Origin: an uncultured Clostridia bacterium | GTDB lineage: Bacteria > Bacillota > Clostridia > Peptostreptococcales > Anaerovoracaceae | Direction of reading: 5' to 3' | Length of the DNA: 16,030 bases | NCBI GenBank assembly: GCA_938045615.1 | Contig: CALIBC010000014.1 | Span: 1 to 16,030, forward strand | Part shown: positions 7,878 to 15,883 of the stretch, piece by piece | Position numbering within the stretch: the first letter of the stretch is position 1 | Layout: every line of letters begins with the position of its first letter | Notes under the pieces: model-generated | What the model was told of the DNA's origin: nothing | Seen by the model: the letters and a program-made list of their open reading frames with translations, nothing else | The model's database searches: none | Translations under genes and position numbers: made by a program

Positions 7878-8810
7878 TTACTTCTCCCAGTTCTTTATAC
7901 TAGGAATACTGATCTGGTATTCCATCTTTGTAATTTCTGCAGGAATATCAGACCTCCTCATTCGTGGAAATAGCGTATCTACACGATAGACCTGTTTCGA
8001 CGACAAGCAGTAATATTGTCTGTCGTATTCTTTAATATCGATATAGCCAGCTGATCCAAGTTTTAAAACAAATTCATCAGGCGTCCCTCCATTTTGCAAA
8101 ATCAACTCTATTACATTGTGTACCAATCCATATAAAGTAAACGCCTTAGGTTGTTCTGGTGCACATCTATCAATACGATAAACAACCAACTCGCCTTCAT
8201 CATTTCTATCTAATTGTTCAATAGATGAAATTGAGACCTCTGTCGAGGACACCCCTGTTGTTTTAATCTCATGCCAGCAATCCGAATAAACAAAATCTTG
8301 ATCCGCACCTTCGGGTCCAACCCAACCAGACAAAGCAATAGATGGTGAAATTCCAGACAGGATTTTTTCTTTAAGAAATAGCACCTCACCTATTAATCCC
8401 TTCTGCATATTGCTTCCAAGAATTGCGCTATCTTTATGATCTAATAATTTCAGCCATGCATTGTACCTGCGCATTACTTTCAGCAAGGCAATATCAGCCG
8501 TGTCAACGTTTGAATACTCGATAATATCACCAGCCATCGTTATAAAAACATCTTCCTGCTTTTTATCAATCAATGTAAAATCTATTGCATAATTTCCATC
8601 TTTTCGTTTATTACAAGATGCCTCGATACATTTCGACGATTCAATCTTATTTATTGCTTTTGGACTAACTATCACAATTGACTTGTGTTCCGGCGACACA
8701 TAACGAACATACCATTCAAGCGGATGTTCAACAGATAATTTTAATGATCCGCCAGAATAATAATTAATGTTATTCCATTTTTCTCTTAACTCATTTTCCT
8801 TAACACCCAT
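7878..8810 (-). CDS. PD-(D/E)XK motif protein, DUF4420 family (putative restriction nuclease)
   Basis: This 310-aa protein matches the DUF4420 family (PF14390), predicted nucleases of the PD-(D/E)XK fold. The active-site elements appear in order: KGLIGEVLFLKE (E142), GWVGPEGADQDFVYSD (D170 or D172), then HEIKTTG (E181 and K183) and Q199 in SSIEQLD. It is the strongest candidate for the cutting subunit of this system. Its ATG shares one base with the stop of the Z1 helicase gene (TAATG), so translation is tightly coupled and the two products are probably made in similar amounts. A GAGG-type ribosome site lies inside the helicase 3' end. All catalytic residues seem present, so I expect an active enzyme. 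Substrate and cut position are unknown. Confidence 0.9.
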   Translation of the reverse strand: MGVKENELREKWNNINYYSGGSLKLSVEHPLEWYVRYVSPEHKSIVIVSPKAINKIESSKCIEASCNKRKDGNYAIDFTLIDKKQEDVFITMAGDIIEYSNVDTADIALLKVMRRYNAWLKLLDHKDSAILGSNMQKGLIGEVLFLKEKILSGISPSIALSGWVGPEGADQDFVYSDCWHEIKTTGVSSTEVSISSIEQLDRNDEGELVVYRIDRCAPEQPKAFTLYGLVHNVIELILQNGGTPDEFVLKLGSAGYIDIKEYDRQYYCLSSKQVYRVDTLFPRMRRSDIPAEITKMEYQISIPSIKNWEK

Positions 8811-11554
8811 TACATATCCTCTTCGTCATAGTTATCATAAACATCTACCCAATTTCTTAATTCAGTCAAATTCACCTTATAATTTGCTGTTTCGGTTGAA
8901 CCACTTGTTTTAGGGAATCCAACTCCCAACGCAAAGAAAAATTCAGGCAACTCTTTGTTCTCGGACTTTGAATAATCCCCTTGGATTATATGTAGCATTA
9001 AAATCGGCGCCCTATTTGATATCAAATAGGCCTTATCTGGGACATTTACCTTGTTTTCGTTCCCAGGTATTGCTTTATATGCTTTTTCCGCTTCGATGAT
9101 TTCTTCTTTCGTTAAACCTATTCGAGTACATCCTCCGGCTCCTACACGAAGCTTTGTGCCACTGACGCTAATCATTTTCTTATCAGCCAGTATTTTTCTC
9201 TTTTCAGTCCCTTCGATTGTTAAATTCTCATCACCGCACTGTAATCCATCCGTATATTCACTTCCCTTTCCTGTCCTCATTAGAACGACATCCCATCCGC
9301 CATTCCATTGATGACCTTCAATGAATTCTGCAAGCGCTCGTCCATTAAAGCTCAAATGCCACGGATTTGTTTCAAAATCCAATAAAAGCTGCGCTACATT
9401 ATCGCCTGGAACATTTTTCCAGTAATAGTGGCCTTTAGTACGTTCATCATCTGTAAATCTTGTACCTATCGTGCTCAGTGAATCCACAAAGGCCTTGAAT
9501 ACCTTTTCATTTGAATCTAGGATATTTTTTGACGCCTTTAACCTTGGTGTTTCTAGTAAATTACCTGATACAGTCACCGGACAAGTTAAATCTGTTGCTG
9601 TTCTCATCTTATTGCGGGCAGTTACTATTAAAGCGCCTGGATCCTGTCTTACTTTCAAGCCAAAATCTCTTGGAGTTTGATGCGCATTTCTCATTTTGGC
9701 AATTTCTTCTTTGAGTTCTGCTGTAGCCCTTGTTATCTGCCCATACCAATCTATCGCTTCTGGAGTCATCCAAACCTTCACGATATCATCATAATTTGGC
9801 CTATATCCAAACCAGCGCCCCATCTGTAGCAAAGTATCATACATTTTAGTGTTGCGATGGAAATATGTAACGCCTAATCCTTCTAACGTAAGTCCTCTAG
9901 ACATGCTATTTCCACCCACGGCAATAACACGTAAACCATCATTCTTATGATTAAAATAATCCAAACTAGCTACACCAGTTTTCATGTTAACTGCACGCAC
10001 CTCAATAGGCGCGATTGCTTTATGCAAATAAACTTTGAGCAATTCTTCCCATTCTATTCCGACTATTCCACTCAAATTGTACTTATCCCATACCAAATGT
10101 AATTTTTTGATATTCCTTATTTTATCACTTTGGGTTAATGGCAACTTTGCATAATTACGAACGTCTGATTTAACTTGATCCAACCACACATTTAATAATT
10201 CCTGAATCTGATTCTGCACATTGGTATATAAGCTAATATGTACCATCATGGATCTATGTTCTGTCAAATCACCTCTATAATCACGAATGGCATTAAATAG
10301 CAAAAAATAATATGCCGCCTCATATAAATCTTCTGGTAGTTCTTCTACTATAAAATCCTTTTTGTGTCTTGGCGGAAAGCAAGCCTCTAACTCCTCAATA
10401 TCAATTTCTCGAAGCATATAGTCACTATCAGAATTTTCTCCAAATATCCTGTCAGCGCCAATATAATTTGTCGGAGCAGATAGCGCATAAATGAAGTCCG
10501 CAGGGAAAAGATCATCATCATTTCCTGGATCGATAAATATATTTGCAAACGGTGTTGCCGTAATTCCCAAATATGTTGTTTTACTAAAAAGATTAAGTAA
10601 TCTTCTTATACAATCGTTGATTGCTGCTGGCTGGGAATCCTCGTCTTTTGTATTCACTGAAGCATTATCAGCCTCATCATCAATTAGCATAAGCGGAAGA
10701 TTTATTTGTCCCTGTGCATTTTGGGTATTGTTGTCTGATAACCATTTAATTAAATTATTAAGAATTCTTTTGTTCTTCTTAATAACCAAAATAACAGGAC
10801 AATTAACGTTTTCAATACCTAAATTATTATTTCTAAGTATGCCACTATCGAAATCTTTAGTTACTGATGTAAATGCAACGATTTTCTTATCAGTTCCATA
10901 TCTTCCTACCCCGACTGGCTGATTTTTTATTCCCTGTTCCGCCTTTGGATCTAGATAATACTCACTTTTTCTTCCTGTGCATTCCGCATCCAATCTTTCC
11001 TGTGTTTGCTTACGCAAATTCTCCTGCATGCCTGCCAAAACAATAATTATTCTATAACCTGTATCTGCAGCTTTATTGCATATAGCCGTATAGTTAGCAG
11101 TTTTTCCTGACTGTACATCTCCCAATACCAACCCTTTTATTGCAAAACGATCTTCTGCTGGATCTCCGCATAAATCCAATATCTCATCAGAAACTTTGCC
11201 CAAATTAGTTGTAACTCTTGGGTTCCAATGCTTTATCTCTTCAAGATATTTTTTGTATCTGTTCCAAAAGAAAAAGTCAAAATCTGCTCTTTTAGCAGGA
11301 AGCCAAGACTGATGTCCGTTGTTACGGTCATTTATATAAACGCCAACATCCATCTGAATAACTAGCGACTGCTTAAGCCTAACAATAATTTCTTCAAACT
11401 CACTGTCAGTAACATGCATTATTAAATCATTTGCATTTCTCAATAACGTAGCCTTTTCAAGGAACTCTTCCTCTGTTGGTGGAATTTCCTTGTACATATT
11501 ATTTATAAATGCAGAAATAATATTTTCTAACTGTTCAACACAAGGATTAATCAT
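8810..11554 (-). CDS. Z1-domain superfamily II helicase/ATPase
   Basis: This 914-aa protein carries a Z1 domain (PF10593) within a superfamily-II helicase. Visible motifs are Walker A GDVQSGKT (145-152), Walker B LIDDEADNAS (290-299), motif III-like ITATPFANI (331-339), SRGLTLEGL (552-560) and motif VI-like QMGRWFGYR (577-585). The C-terminal third has no motif I recognise and may contact partners or DNA. The ATP-driven motor probably moves along or remodels DNA for the nuclease next to it. The ATG at 11552-11554 overlaps the end of the MORC gene by 8 nt, with an AAGGAG ribosome site inside that gene. Z1 helicases next to MORC-type ATPases are the hallmark of a published class of restriction-modification-like operons. 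Confidence 0.93.
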   Translation of the reverse strand: MINPCVEQLENIISAFINNMYKEIPPTEEEFLEKATLLRNANDLIMHVTDSEFEEIIVRLKQSLVIQMDVGVYINDRNNGHQSWLPAKRADFDFFFWNRYKKYLEEIKHWNPRVTTNLGKVSDEILDLCGDPAEDRFAIKGLVLGDVQSGKTANYTAICNKAADTGYRIIIVLAGMQENLRKQTQERLDAECTGRKSEYYLDPKAEQGIKNQPVGVGRYGTDKKIVAFTSVTKDFDSGILRNNNLGIENVNCPVILVIKKNKRILNNLIKWLSDNNTQNAQGQINLPLMLIDDEADNASVNTKDEDSQPAAINDCIRRLLNLFSKTTYLGITATPFANIFIDPGNDDDLFPADFIYALSAPTNYIGADRIFGENSDSDYMLREIDIEELEACFPPRHKKDFIVEELPEDLYEAAYYFLLFNAIRDYRGDLTEHRSMMVHISLYTNVQNQIQELLNVWLDQVKSDVRNYAKLPLTQSDKIRNIKKLHLVWDKYNLSGIVGIEWEELLKVYLHKAIAPIEVRAVNMKTGVASLDYFNHKNDGLRVIAVGGNSMSRGLTLEGLGVTYFHRNTKMYDTLLQMGRWFGYRPNYDDIVKVWMTPEAIDWYGQITRATAELKEEIAKMRNAHQTPRDFGLKVRQDPGALIVTARNKMRTATDLTCPVTVSGNLLETPRLKASKNILDSNEKVFKAFVDSLSTIGTRFTDDERTKGHYYWKNVPGDNVAQLLLDFETNPWHLSFNGRALAEFIEGHQWNGGWDVVLMRTGKGSEYTDGLQCGDENLTIEGTEKRKILADKKMISVSGTKLRVGAGGCTRIGLTKEEIIEAEKAYKAIPGNENKVNVPDKAYLISNRAPILMLHIIQGDYSKSENKELPEFFFALGVGFPKTSGSTETANYKVNLTELRNWVDVYDNYDEEDM

Positions 11555-13013
11555 TCTCGCAAATCTCCTTCTTTATTTCTTCTACAATTTCAGGATGTAT
11601 CGAATATGGTTCAATGCTCGATAAAGAATCCAGCAAATTACACTTTTCTTGTATTCCTGTACACATTTCAAGCATTGACTCTAATGAACTTTTTAATTCT
11701 GCATCAGGTTGCTCTCCATCATTTACTATCTGCTCATCATTATTCAAATCTACATATAATTGATTAAGCGGTAGCCCTAATTCTATCTGTTGCAACAAAG
11801 CATATATCGACTTTTCCATTCCTGGACTTGCTTTTATCAATTGTTTTACAAGAGGATGATCTCTGTTTACCTCATAGTAAAATCCTCCATGCTTATTTTT
11901 AATTCGGTTCCATACATGAACTTCCGAATCACTTACCTCTTTCTTTCCTCTAAAAGTCCACGTTCTTTTGCTACGCTCAGCAATTTGATTAATTATTATT
12001 TCCAAATTTTTCCTAACTTCTGCAGGTGGCAATGCTGATGATTTTTTAATATCAAGTGTCCATAAATCATCCAGTGTATTAGGGATATCGACTCTTATTC
12101 TTGCTAATTTTGACAGATCTCCCTGCCGCATCATTCGAAACCAAGTCCCCCACACCAACAACCTTTTGTTTCGATAAACATAAAAACCTTGTTGTTTTCT
12201 GAGTCCTTCTTTACCACCGAGAGTTTTAATTTCATCTGGTGAAAGCTTTGAAATATGAGGAAGGATATATGGTCTTACCAAAATTTTATTGCCTTGAATA
12301 ACTAAAGTTTCATCATCCATAGCTTGAACACTTTTTTCTATCAAGAATGGATCCACAGGTTTTATCTTTTCTCCATTGATTGACAACTTCAGTTTAGTTA
12401 TTCCAGATTCACCCGCTAAATACCTATGATAAACCAGCGATAAATGTTCCCTAACCGTATCAATTTTTCGACCAAGTGCTAATTCAAAATTTATTTCTCC
12501 AGTTTTTAATCGATCTAATTTCTGCCAGATCACCAGTGTTCCCGATTGATATTTTTTTAGTTCATCTATCTGGGGGAGCTGGCTCATTTCATCATCATCT
12601 AGGATAATAAGCGACCAATCTCCCATTTCTGCAACATGATCTATATCCCATCTACGTCCTTCCAGTTTGTCGTCTTGCTTTGATACAACAGTTAAACATC
12701 TGCACTGAGACAATGACGCTGTCTTTAATCCTAATCCAAATCTTCCTAGATCTTTTTTGTCCCTTTGCTCTGTAGGATTTTTGCTCCCATATTGCATAGC
12801 TAGATCTATCTCATTTTCAGACATTCCACGCCCATCATCGAGAATGGCTACATATGCTACGTCTATTGGGAAGAAATAAATATCTACATTTTTTGCACCT
12901 GCAGCAATACTGTTGTCAACAATATCTGCTATTGCCGCTTCCAAAGAATACCCTATTGCTCTTGTCGATTCGATTAATGTAGGGGCATAGGGTGGTAAAC
13001 TTTTTGTTTTCAT
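11547..13013 (-). CDS. MORC/MutL-like GHKL ATPase
   Basis: This 488-aa protein is a GHKL-fold ATPase of the MORC/MutL-like branch. The ATP site is complete: N-box EAAIADIVDNSIAAGAK with N34, DDGRGM (59-64), and LGRFGLGLKTASLSQC (89-104), where the family's K/T-rich lid motif is well kept. A MutL-S5-like second domain probably follows (about 180-350). The C-terminal end is acidic and helical. GHKL ATPases close as dimers on ATP binding and can clamp DNA, and bacterial MORC homologues are known from restriction-like operons with Z1 helicases. The ATG (13011-13013) is preceded by a GAAAGGG site in the 44-nt gap after the HTH gene. Its stop overlaps the Z1 start. It probably senses or holds DNA for the helicase-nuclease partners. 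Confidence 0.92.
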   Translation of the reverse strand: MKTKSLPPYAPTLIESTRAIGYSLEAAIADIVDNSIAAGAKNVDIYFFPIDVAYVAILDDGRGMSENEIDLAMQYGSKNPTEQRDKKDLGRFGLGLKTASLSQCRCLTVVSKQDDKLEGRRWDIDHVAEMGDWSLIILDDDEMSQLPQIDELKKYQSGTLVIWQKLDRLKTGEINFELALGRKIDTVREHLSLVYHRYLAGESGITKLKLSINGEKIKPVDPFLIEKSVQAMDDETLVIQGNKILVRPYILPHISKLSPDEIKTLGGKEGLRKQQGFYVYRNKRLLVWGTWFRMMRQGDLSKLARIRVDIPNTLDDLWTLDIKKSSALPPAEVRKNLEIIINQIAERSKRTWTFRGKKEVSDSEVHVWNRIKNKHGGFYYEVNRDHPLVKQLIKASPGMEKSIYALLQQIELGLPLNQLYVDLNNDEQIVNDGEQPDAELKSSLESMLEMCTGIQEKCNLLDSLSSIEPYSIHPEIVEEIKKEICEND

Positions 13014-13057
13014 TTTGCTTAGCCCTTTCTTAATTCATCAACCCTTATAAAAGCCAA

Positions 13058-13282
13058 TCAGCACATTTTCTCTTCATCCGGAATAAACTCCATAATGTCT
13101 CCGACATCGCACTTCAGCTCATTGCATATCTTTGCTAAAACTTCTGTAGTGACATTTTCGTCTTTTCCGAGCTTAGCTAATGAGGAAGAGCTTATCCCTG
13201 CATTTTTTCTCAGATCAGACTTTTTCATCTGCTTATCAATCAACAATTTCCACAACTTGTTATAGCTCATCTTCATTCTCAT
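13058..13282 (-). CDS. XRE-family (Cro/C1-type) HTH regulator
   Basis: This 74-aa protein is almost entirely one Cro/C1-type helix-turn-helix. It begins SYNKLWKLLIDKQMKKSDLR; the recognition region NAGISSSSLAKLGKDENVTT then VLAKICNELKCDVGDIMEF is typical of the small XRE proteins of Firmicutes. It probably binds an operator near this operon and times expression, as controller proteins do in restriction-modification systems. Three in-frame ATGs occur at the start (13280-13282, 13274-13276, 13268-13270). The AGAGGTG ribosome site is best spaced for the second, so the product may be two residues shorter. The gene overlaps the ancestral 3' end of the ABC-3C ATPase frame by about 23 nt and I see no convincing promoter of its own. 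Confidence 0.88.
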   Translation of the reverse strand: MRMKMSYNKLWKLLIDKQMKKSDLRKNAGISSSSLAKLGKDENVTTEVLAKICNELKCDVGDIMEFIPDEEKMC

Positions 13283-14921
13283 TCACCTCTTTATTCCAAG
13301 ACCTACCGCAAAGCTCTTTTCCATCATTTGATAGACAAATTACTGCATTTTCTTCTAATATTTTCTTAGTAGCAGGTCTGCAATCATCCTACTTGTCATA
13401 TGCAATAAATATCTGCTTATTCTTACAACTATCATAGATACGGATAATCCCATCCTCGACATCCTTTTCTAGATTCTTGAACAATAAAGAATCATGCGCC
13501 AAAGCTGGTAATGCCGTACTTTGCAATATTGCCAGATCATATACAATCATGCCCTTGAAATTCGATCCAGTTCCAGTATCATCAGGAGTTTCAAATTTGT
13601 AGCTGTCATACTTTCTAAACTGAATATGTGGCGGTTTCCTTGGTGTACTGAACAGAGAGTCATTGATTTCTTTCATTTTTGTATTTAATTTATTTTCAAT
13701 TTCTCTCAGAATATTTTCAATCGCCTGCCTTAAAATTTCATCAGCCTCAGCTTTTGATTCCTGTAAGCTTTTTTGCAGAAGATAAGCCTTGTTCTGTTCT
13801 CTAAGTGCATCTATTTCGCCCTTTATCTCCGAATGTCTATTAAGAAACTCTTTAGACATATTTCCGACGAAGCCAAGCTCGCCTATTTGCGCATTAACCA
13901 AGGCAAGTTGTTCCTTCAGACTATTAATTTCTGCGTTTACTGCTTCTCGCTCAAGAGCAAATTGAGAGTCTAATATCTGCGCTAGCTTCTTATGATACTG
14001 CTCAACCTCATAGAGTTTTCTTAAGTTCACGTCTGGAAAAAACTCCTGCAACGCCGTCATATCAGCCTCAGTTGGATATAAGCCATACTCCAAAGACATA
14101 TTTACTAGACGAAGGCGCATTTCTTTTGATTGTATATCTCGTTCAAGATTGAGCTTCTCGTTCCGAAGCTTCACCTTCTTTTTATTTTTCTCGATGTCCT
14201 CTTCTGAGTGGCCTTGTACAGCTTCTTCTACCAGTGTGCTCAGCTCCAATTCTTTGCTGCGAATTGTTGCAAGATTCTCTTCATATCTTTTATTTCCACC
14301 TACAAGATCGGATATAAAGTTATATTTTCTTGCTGCCCTATAGGCATCCAGCTTTTTCTTTTCCTCAACCACACGATCCTTGTAGACTTCAATTTCTTTA
14401 TACTTGTCAAATAGAGCCAGAATCGATATAATCGATTTGTCCATGTTCTGACCAGGAATTCCCTGTAGCGGATTCAATTCATTTGTATTTTGCTTTCCAT
14501 ATATTCTGAAAAAACTACTAAGCGCCACTCTGAAAGAGAGTCCTTCAAAATCCATGTGGTACTGCTTTTTCAACCAGTCTGCAAATTCCTGCTTGCTATA
14601 ACTATTGCCGGTGACATTATAGTCTGCATCGCAGATATAGATTGTATCTGGCGTTGTTGTGTTTCTGGCAAAGTAATACGGTATGCCATCAAACTCGAAA
14701 GTGAAAAAGATCGTGTGGTGTCCCTCTTGCTTTACACCATCGCTCTTAACATATGTATCTCCGTCAAAGACAAAATCGATTACTAACAGCGTAGATAATT
14801 TTCCAATAGACATCGCACCATCATTTTTTCCTAGGACAACATTCAATCCTCTTTTACATCAAATAGGCGGCCGTTCTTCTGTTTTTATTTTAAATGCTGA
14901 TGATTTGATCTCTACAAACAC
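13260..14921 (-). pseudogene. ABC-3C system ATPase (DUF2326), disrupted by two nonsense codons
   Basis: The ancestral protein was about 553 aa, an SMC/RecN-like ABC ATPase with a DUF2326 domain, the motor of ABC-three-component conflict systems. The original start is GTG 14919-14921, 6 nt after AGGGGAGGT. After MFVEIKSSAFKIKTEERPPI comes TGA (14859-14861), and the same frame resumes with CKRGLNVVLGKNDGAMSIGK. The Walker A then reads GKLST where relatives have GKSS or GKST. A long coiled coil follows. The Walker B-like region LPALAHDSLLFKN and IFIAYDK end at TAG (13389-13391), but a further 42 codons in frame (ATKKILEENAVICLSNDGKE onwards) look like the normal C-terminus and stop at TAA 13260-13262. 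An internal TTG at 14844-14846 could allow restart, but that product would lack the first strand and have a damaged P-loop. Activity is unlikely. Confidence 0.82.
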
Positions 14922-15136
14922 AAGAACACCTCCCCTTGTTCATTAATGTTGATTGCACGTAACGTATATGCACAATCTATAACCGACATGAAATCTGTCG
15001 GATCCTTGAGTCCTTGACGCATCATGTCATAAAGTTCGATAACGTCCATTGGTCCATCTTTTAATACAGTTAACACTCCCGGAAGCAAAGCCAGGGTGCT
15101 ATTTTTATACAAATATAATTTATTAGGTAATTACAT
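14912..15136 (-). pseudogene. ABC-3C middle component, broken at codon 2
   Basis: The small middle component of ABC-3C systems bridges ATPase and effector. The recognisable part is LPNKLYLYKNSTLALLPGVL followed by ELYDMMRQGLKDPTDFMSVI and CAYTLRAININEQGEV. The family usually opens M-x-LPNK. Here ATG 15134-15136, with a GTGAGGTG ribosome site overlapping the upstream stop, is followed at once by TAA (15131-15133) and then by LPNK in the same frame. The codon that became TAA was therefore probably the second residue. The longest remaining frame starts at TTG 15110-15112 (66 codons) with no ribosome site. The 3' end overlaps the ATPase start by 10 nt, which is typical for this cassette. The lesion could be recent, since the rest of the frame is clean. 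Confidence 0.62.
14928..14936 (-). promoter_or_regulatory. Shine-Dalgarno site identifying the original ABC-3C ATPase start
   Basis: AGGGGAGGT on the minus strand lies 6 nt before GTG 14919-14921. It shows that translation was meant to begin upstream of the TGA at 14859-14861, so the internal TTG is not the natural start. Confidence 0.7.
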
Positions 15137-15144
15137 CGAACACC

Positions 15145-15465
15145 TCACAGCTTTGTACAAAATATGAAACAACGATCTGACAGTAATTTAAGTACCGCTT
15201 GTGACCTGTCATTTAATGACACAACAAAATCCTTATGGCTGAACTTATATACAATGCTTTGCGCAAATTTCTTAGTAATGCCTCTCTTTGTATAAGACCT
15301 CAGTGTATTCTCAGATATCAGTTTGGTCGACTGGTCCTTAGGAGTATACCATACTTCTTCAGAAACCTCTGTAATCATTGCAATTAGATCCTTAAAGAAA
15401 TAAGGGATATCTGTACCATCAGATATTTGATTTTTCATCATTGAAAAGAATTCCTTAAATTCCAC
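15145..15465 (-). CDS. ABC-3C CTD/effector component, severely truncated
   Basis: This frame of about 106 codons matches the start of the ABC-3C effector component. It has DGTDIPYFFKDLIAMITEVS, then EEVWYTPKDQSTKLISENTL and KRGITKKFAQSIVYKFS, which relatives carry before a much longer zinc-finger and CTD region. Relatives I recall run to about 350 aa; here the frame stops after VLKLLSDRCFIFCTKL. The stop overlaps the ribosome site of the middle component, the expected natural junction, so the gene may have lost an internal segment while keeping its last codons. I prefer GTG 15463-15465 because AAGGAG lies 9-10 nt upstream; an earlier GTG at 15505-15507 would read through the GGTACA repeats. 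It is probably non-functional without the CTD. The assignment is from memory of the family. Confidence 0.55.
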   Translation of the reverse strand: MEFKEFFSMMKNQISDGTDIPYFFKDLIAMITEVSEEVWYTPKDQSTKLISENTLRSYTKRGITKKFAQSIVYKFSHKDFVVSLNDRSQAVLKLLSDRCFIFCTKL

Positions 15466-15489
15466 GCGCCTTATCTCCTTTTCTGCCTT

Positions 15490-15515
15490 TGTACCATCAT
15501 GTACCACGTTGTACC
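15490..15515. repeat. Three TGTACC motifs at exactly 10-bp spacing
   Basis: TGTACC occurs at 15490-15495, 15500-15505 and 15510-15515 (GGTACA on the transcribed side). The 10-bp step places each on the same face of the helix. They lie about 85-110 bp downstream of the -10 element and just before the ABC-3C effector start, so they would be in the transcript leader. A repressor or roadblock operator is plausible. The palindrome TTTGTACAAA at the end of the effector frame (around 15153-15162) shares the GTAC core. Confidence 0.6.
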
Positions 15516-15600
15516 AAACTATCTCCAGATCACAGTAGTCGGTTTTCTATACTGATACTAACAAAAGGGACAGAACTTTCTGACTTTAATAAGTATTTCA

Positions 15601-15629
15601 ATTATATCATTTGCATATCCTTTAGTCAA
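15601..15629 (-). promoter_or_regulatory. Strong sigma-A promoter reading into the defence island
   Basis: On the minus strand, TTGACT (15624-15629), a spacer of exactly 17 bp, and TATAAT (15601-15606), preceded by TGA to give an extended -10. This is close to consensus and the best promoter I found in the window. Transcription would start near 15594, leaving a leader of about 130 nt before GTG 15465. With no terminator visible before 1850, it could drive the ABC-3C remnants and also the MORC/Z1 operon. Confidence 0.8.
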
Positions 15630-15663
15630 AAAATATATTCGCGTTAAGGACTAAATTCAAATA

Positions 15664-15777
15664 TTACAGACTTTCTAATCGTGAAAAGGTCCCGGCCATG
15701 ACATTAAACTGACCTTCCATCTGATCGTTCACTTTTTCTCGGCCAGGAAGTGTGTTAGCAACTTTCAAATGGAACAC
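15664..15777 (-). other. 37-codon open frame, possible remnant of a mobile-element gene
   Basis: Between the transposase end (15870) and the promoter (15629) there is no clear gene. One short frame reads VFHLKVANTLPGREKVNDQM then EGQFNVMAGTFSRLESL and stops at TAA 15664-15666. Its composition looks protein-like and it starts at a possible GTG 15775-15777, but there is no good ribosome site. It may be the 3' end of a gene cut by the insertion sequence, or chance. I do not recognise it. Confidence 0.25.
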
Positions 15778-15792
15778 AACTTAATACCGTGC

Positions 15793-15816
15793 CACAGCTT
15801 TAACGAATGAGCTGTG
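15793..15816. repeat. 7-bp inverted repeat downstream of the transposase
   Basis: CACAGCT (15793-15799) and AGCTGTG (15810-15816) pair perfectly around a 10-nt loop. There is no T-run on the minus side. It lies close to where the end of the IS element should be, and the adjoining TGTTGTGGTCAAGC (15814 onward) has the TG opening common in IS3-family ends, so the true inverted repeat may be here. The other IS end is outside the window and cannot be compared. Confidence 0.35.
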
Positions 15817-15857
15817 TTGTGGTCAAGCATTTTTGTAGCAGTATGACCTAATTTGCT

Positions 15858-15883
15858 GCTATAGGGCAATTAAGCCCCATAGC
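15858..15883 (-). terminator. Hairpin at the transposase stop codon, possible weak terminator
   Basis: GCTATAGGGC (15858-15867) and GCCCCATAGC (15874-15883) form a 10-bp stem with one mismatch, which becomes a G-U pair in the minus-strand RNA, around a 6-nt AATTAA loop. The transposase TAA (15870-15872) sits in the loop. No U-run follows, so termination would be inefficient or factor-dependent; it may instead protect the IS mRNA 3' end. Confidence 0.35.

Noticed and set aside
10491..10922. Plus-strand frame of 143 codons opposite the Z1 helicase
   Set aside because: It is antisense to conserved helicase motifs with serine/leucine-rich composition and no recognisable domain.
14844..14846. TTG as the real start of the ABC-3C ATPase
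   Set aside because: There is no ribosome site, the true N-terminal strand is encoded upstream behind a strong Shine-Dalgarno, and starting here would remove it.
13389..14861. Stop-codon reassignment or recoding as an explanation for the in-frame TGA and TAG
   Set aside because: TGA, TAG and TAA all end genes normally elsewhere in the window, both different stops would have to be recoded, and the adjacent Walker A damage fits decay better.
15490..15515. CRISPR-like repeat array
   Set aside because: The units are 6 bp at 10-bp spacing, far too short for CRISPR repeats and spacers, and no cas genes are present.
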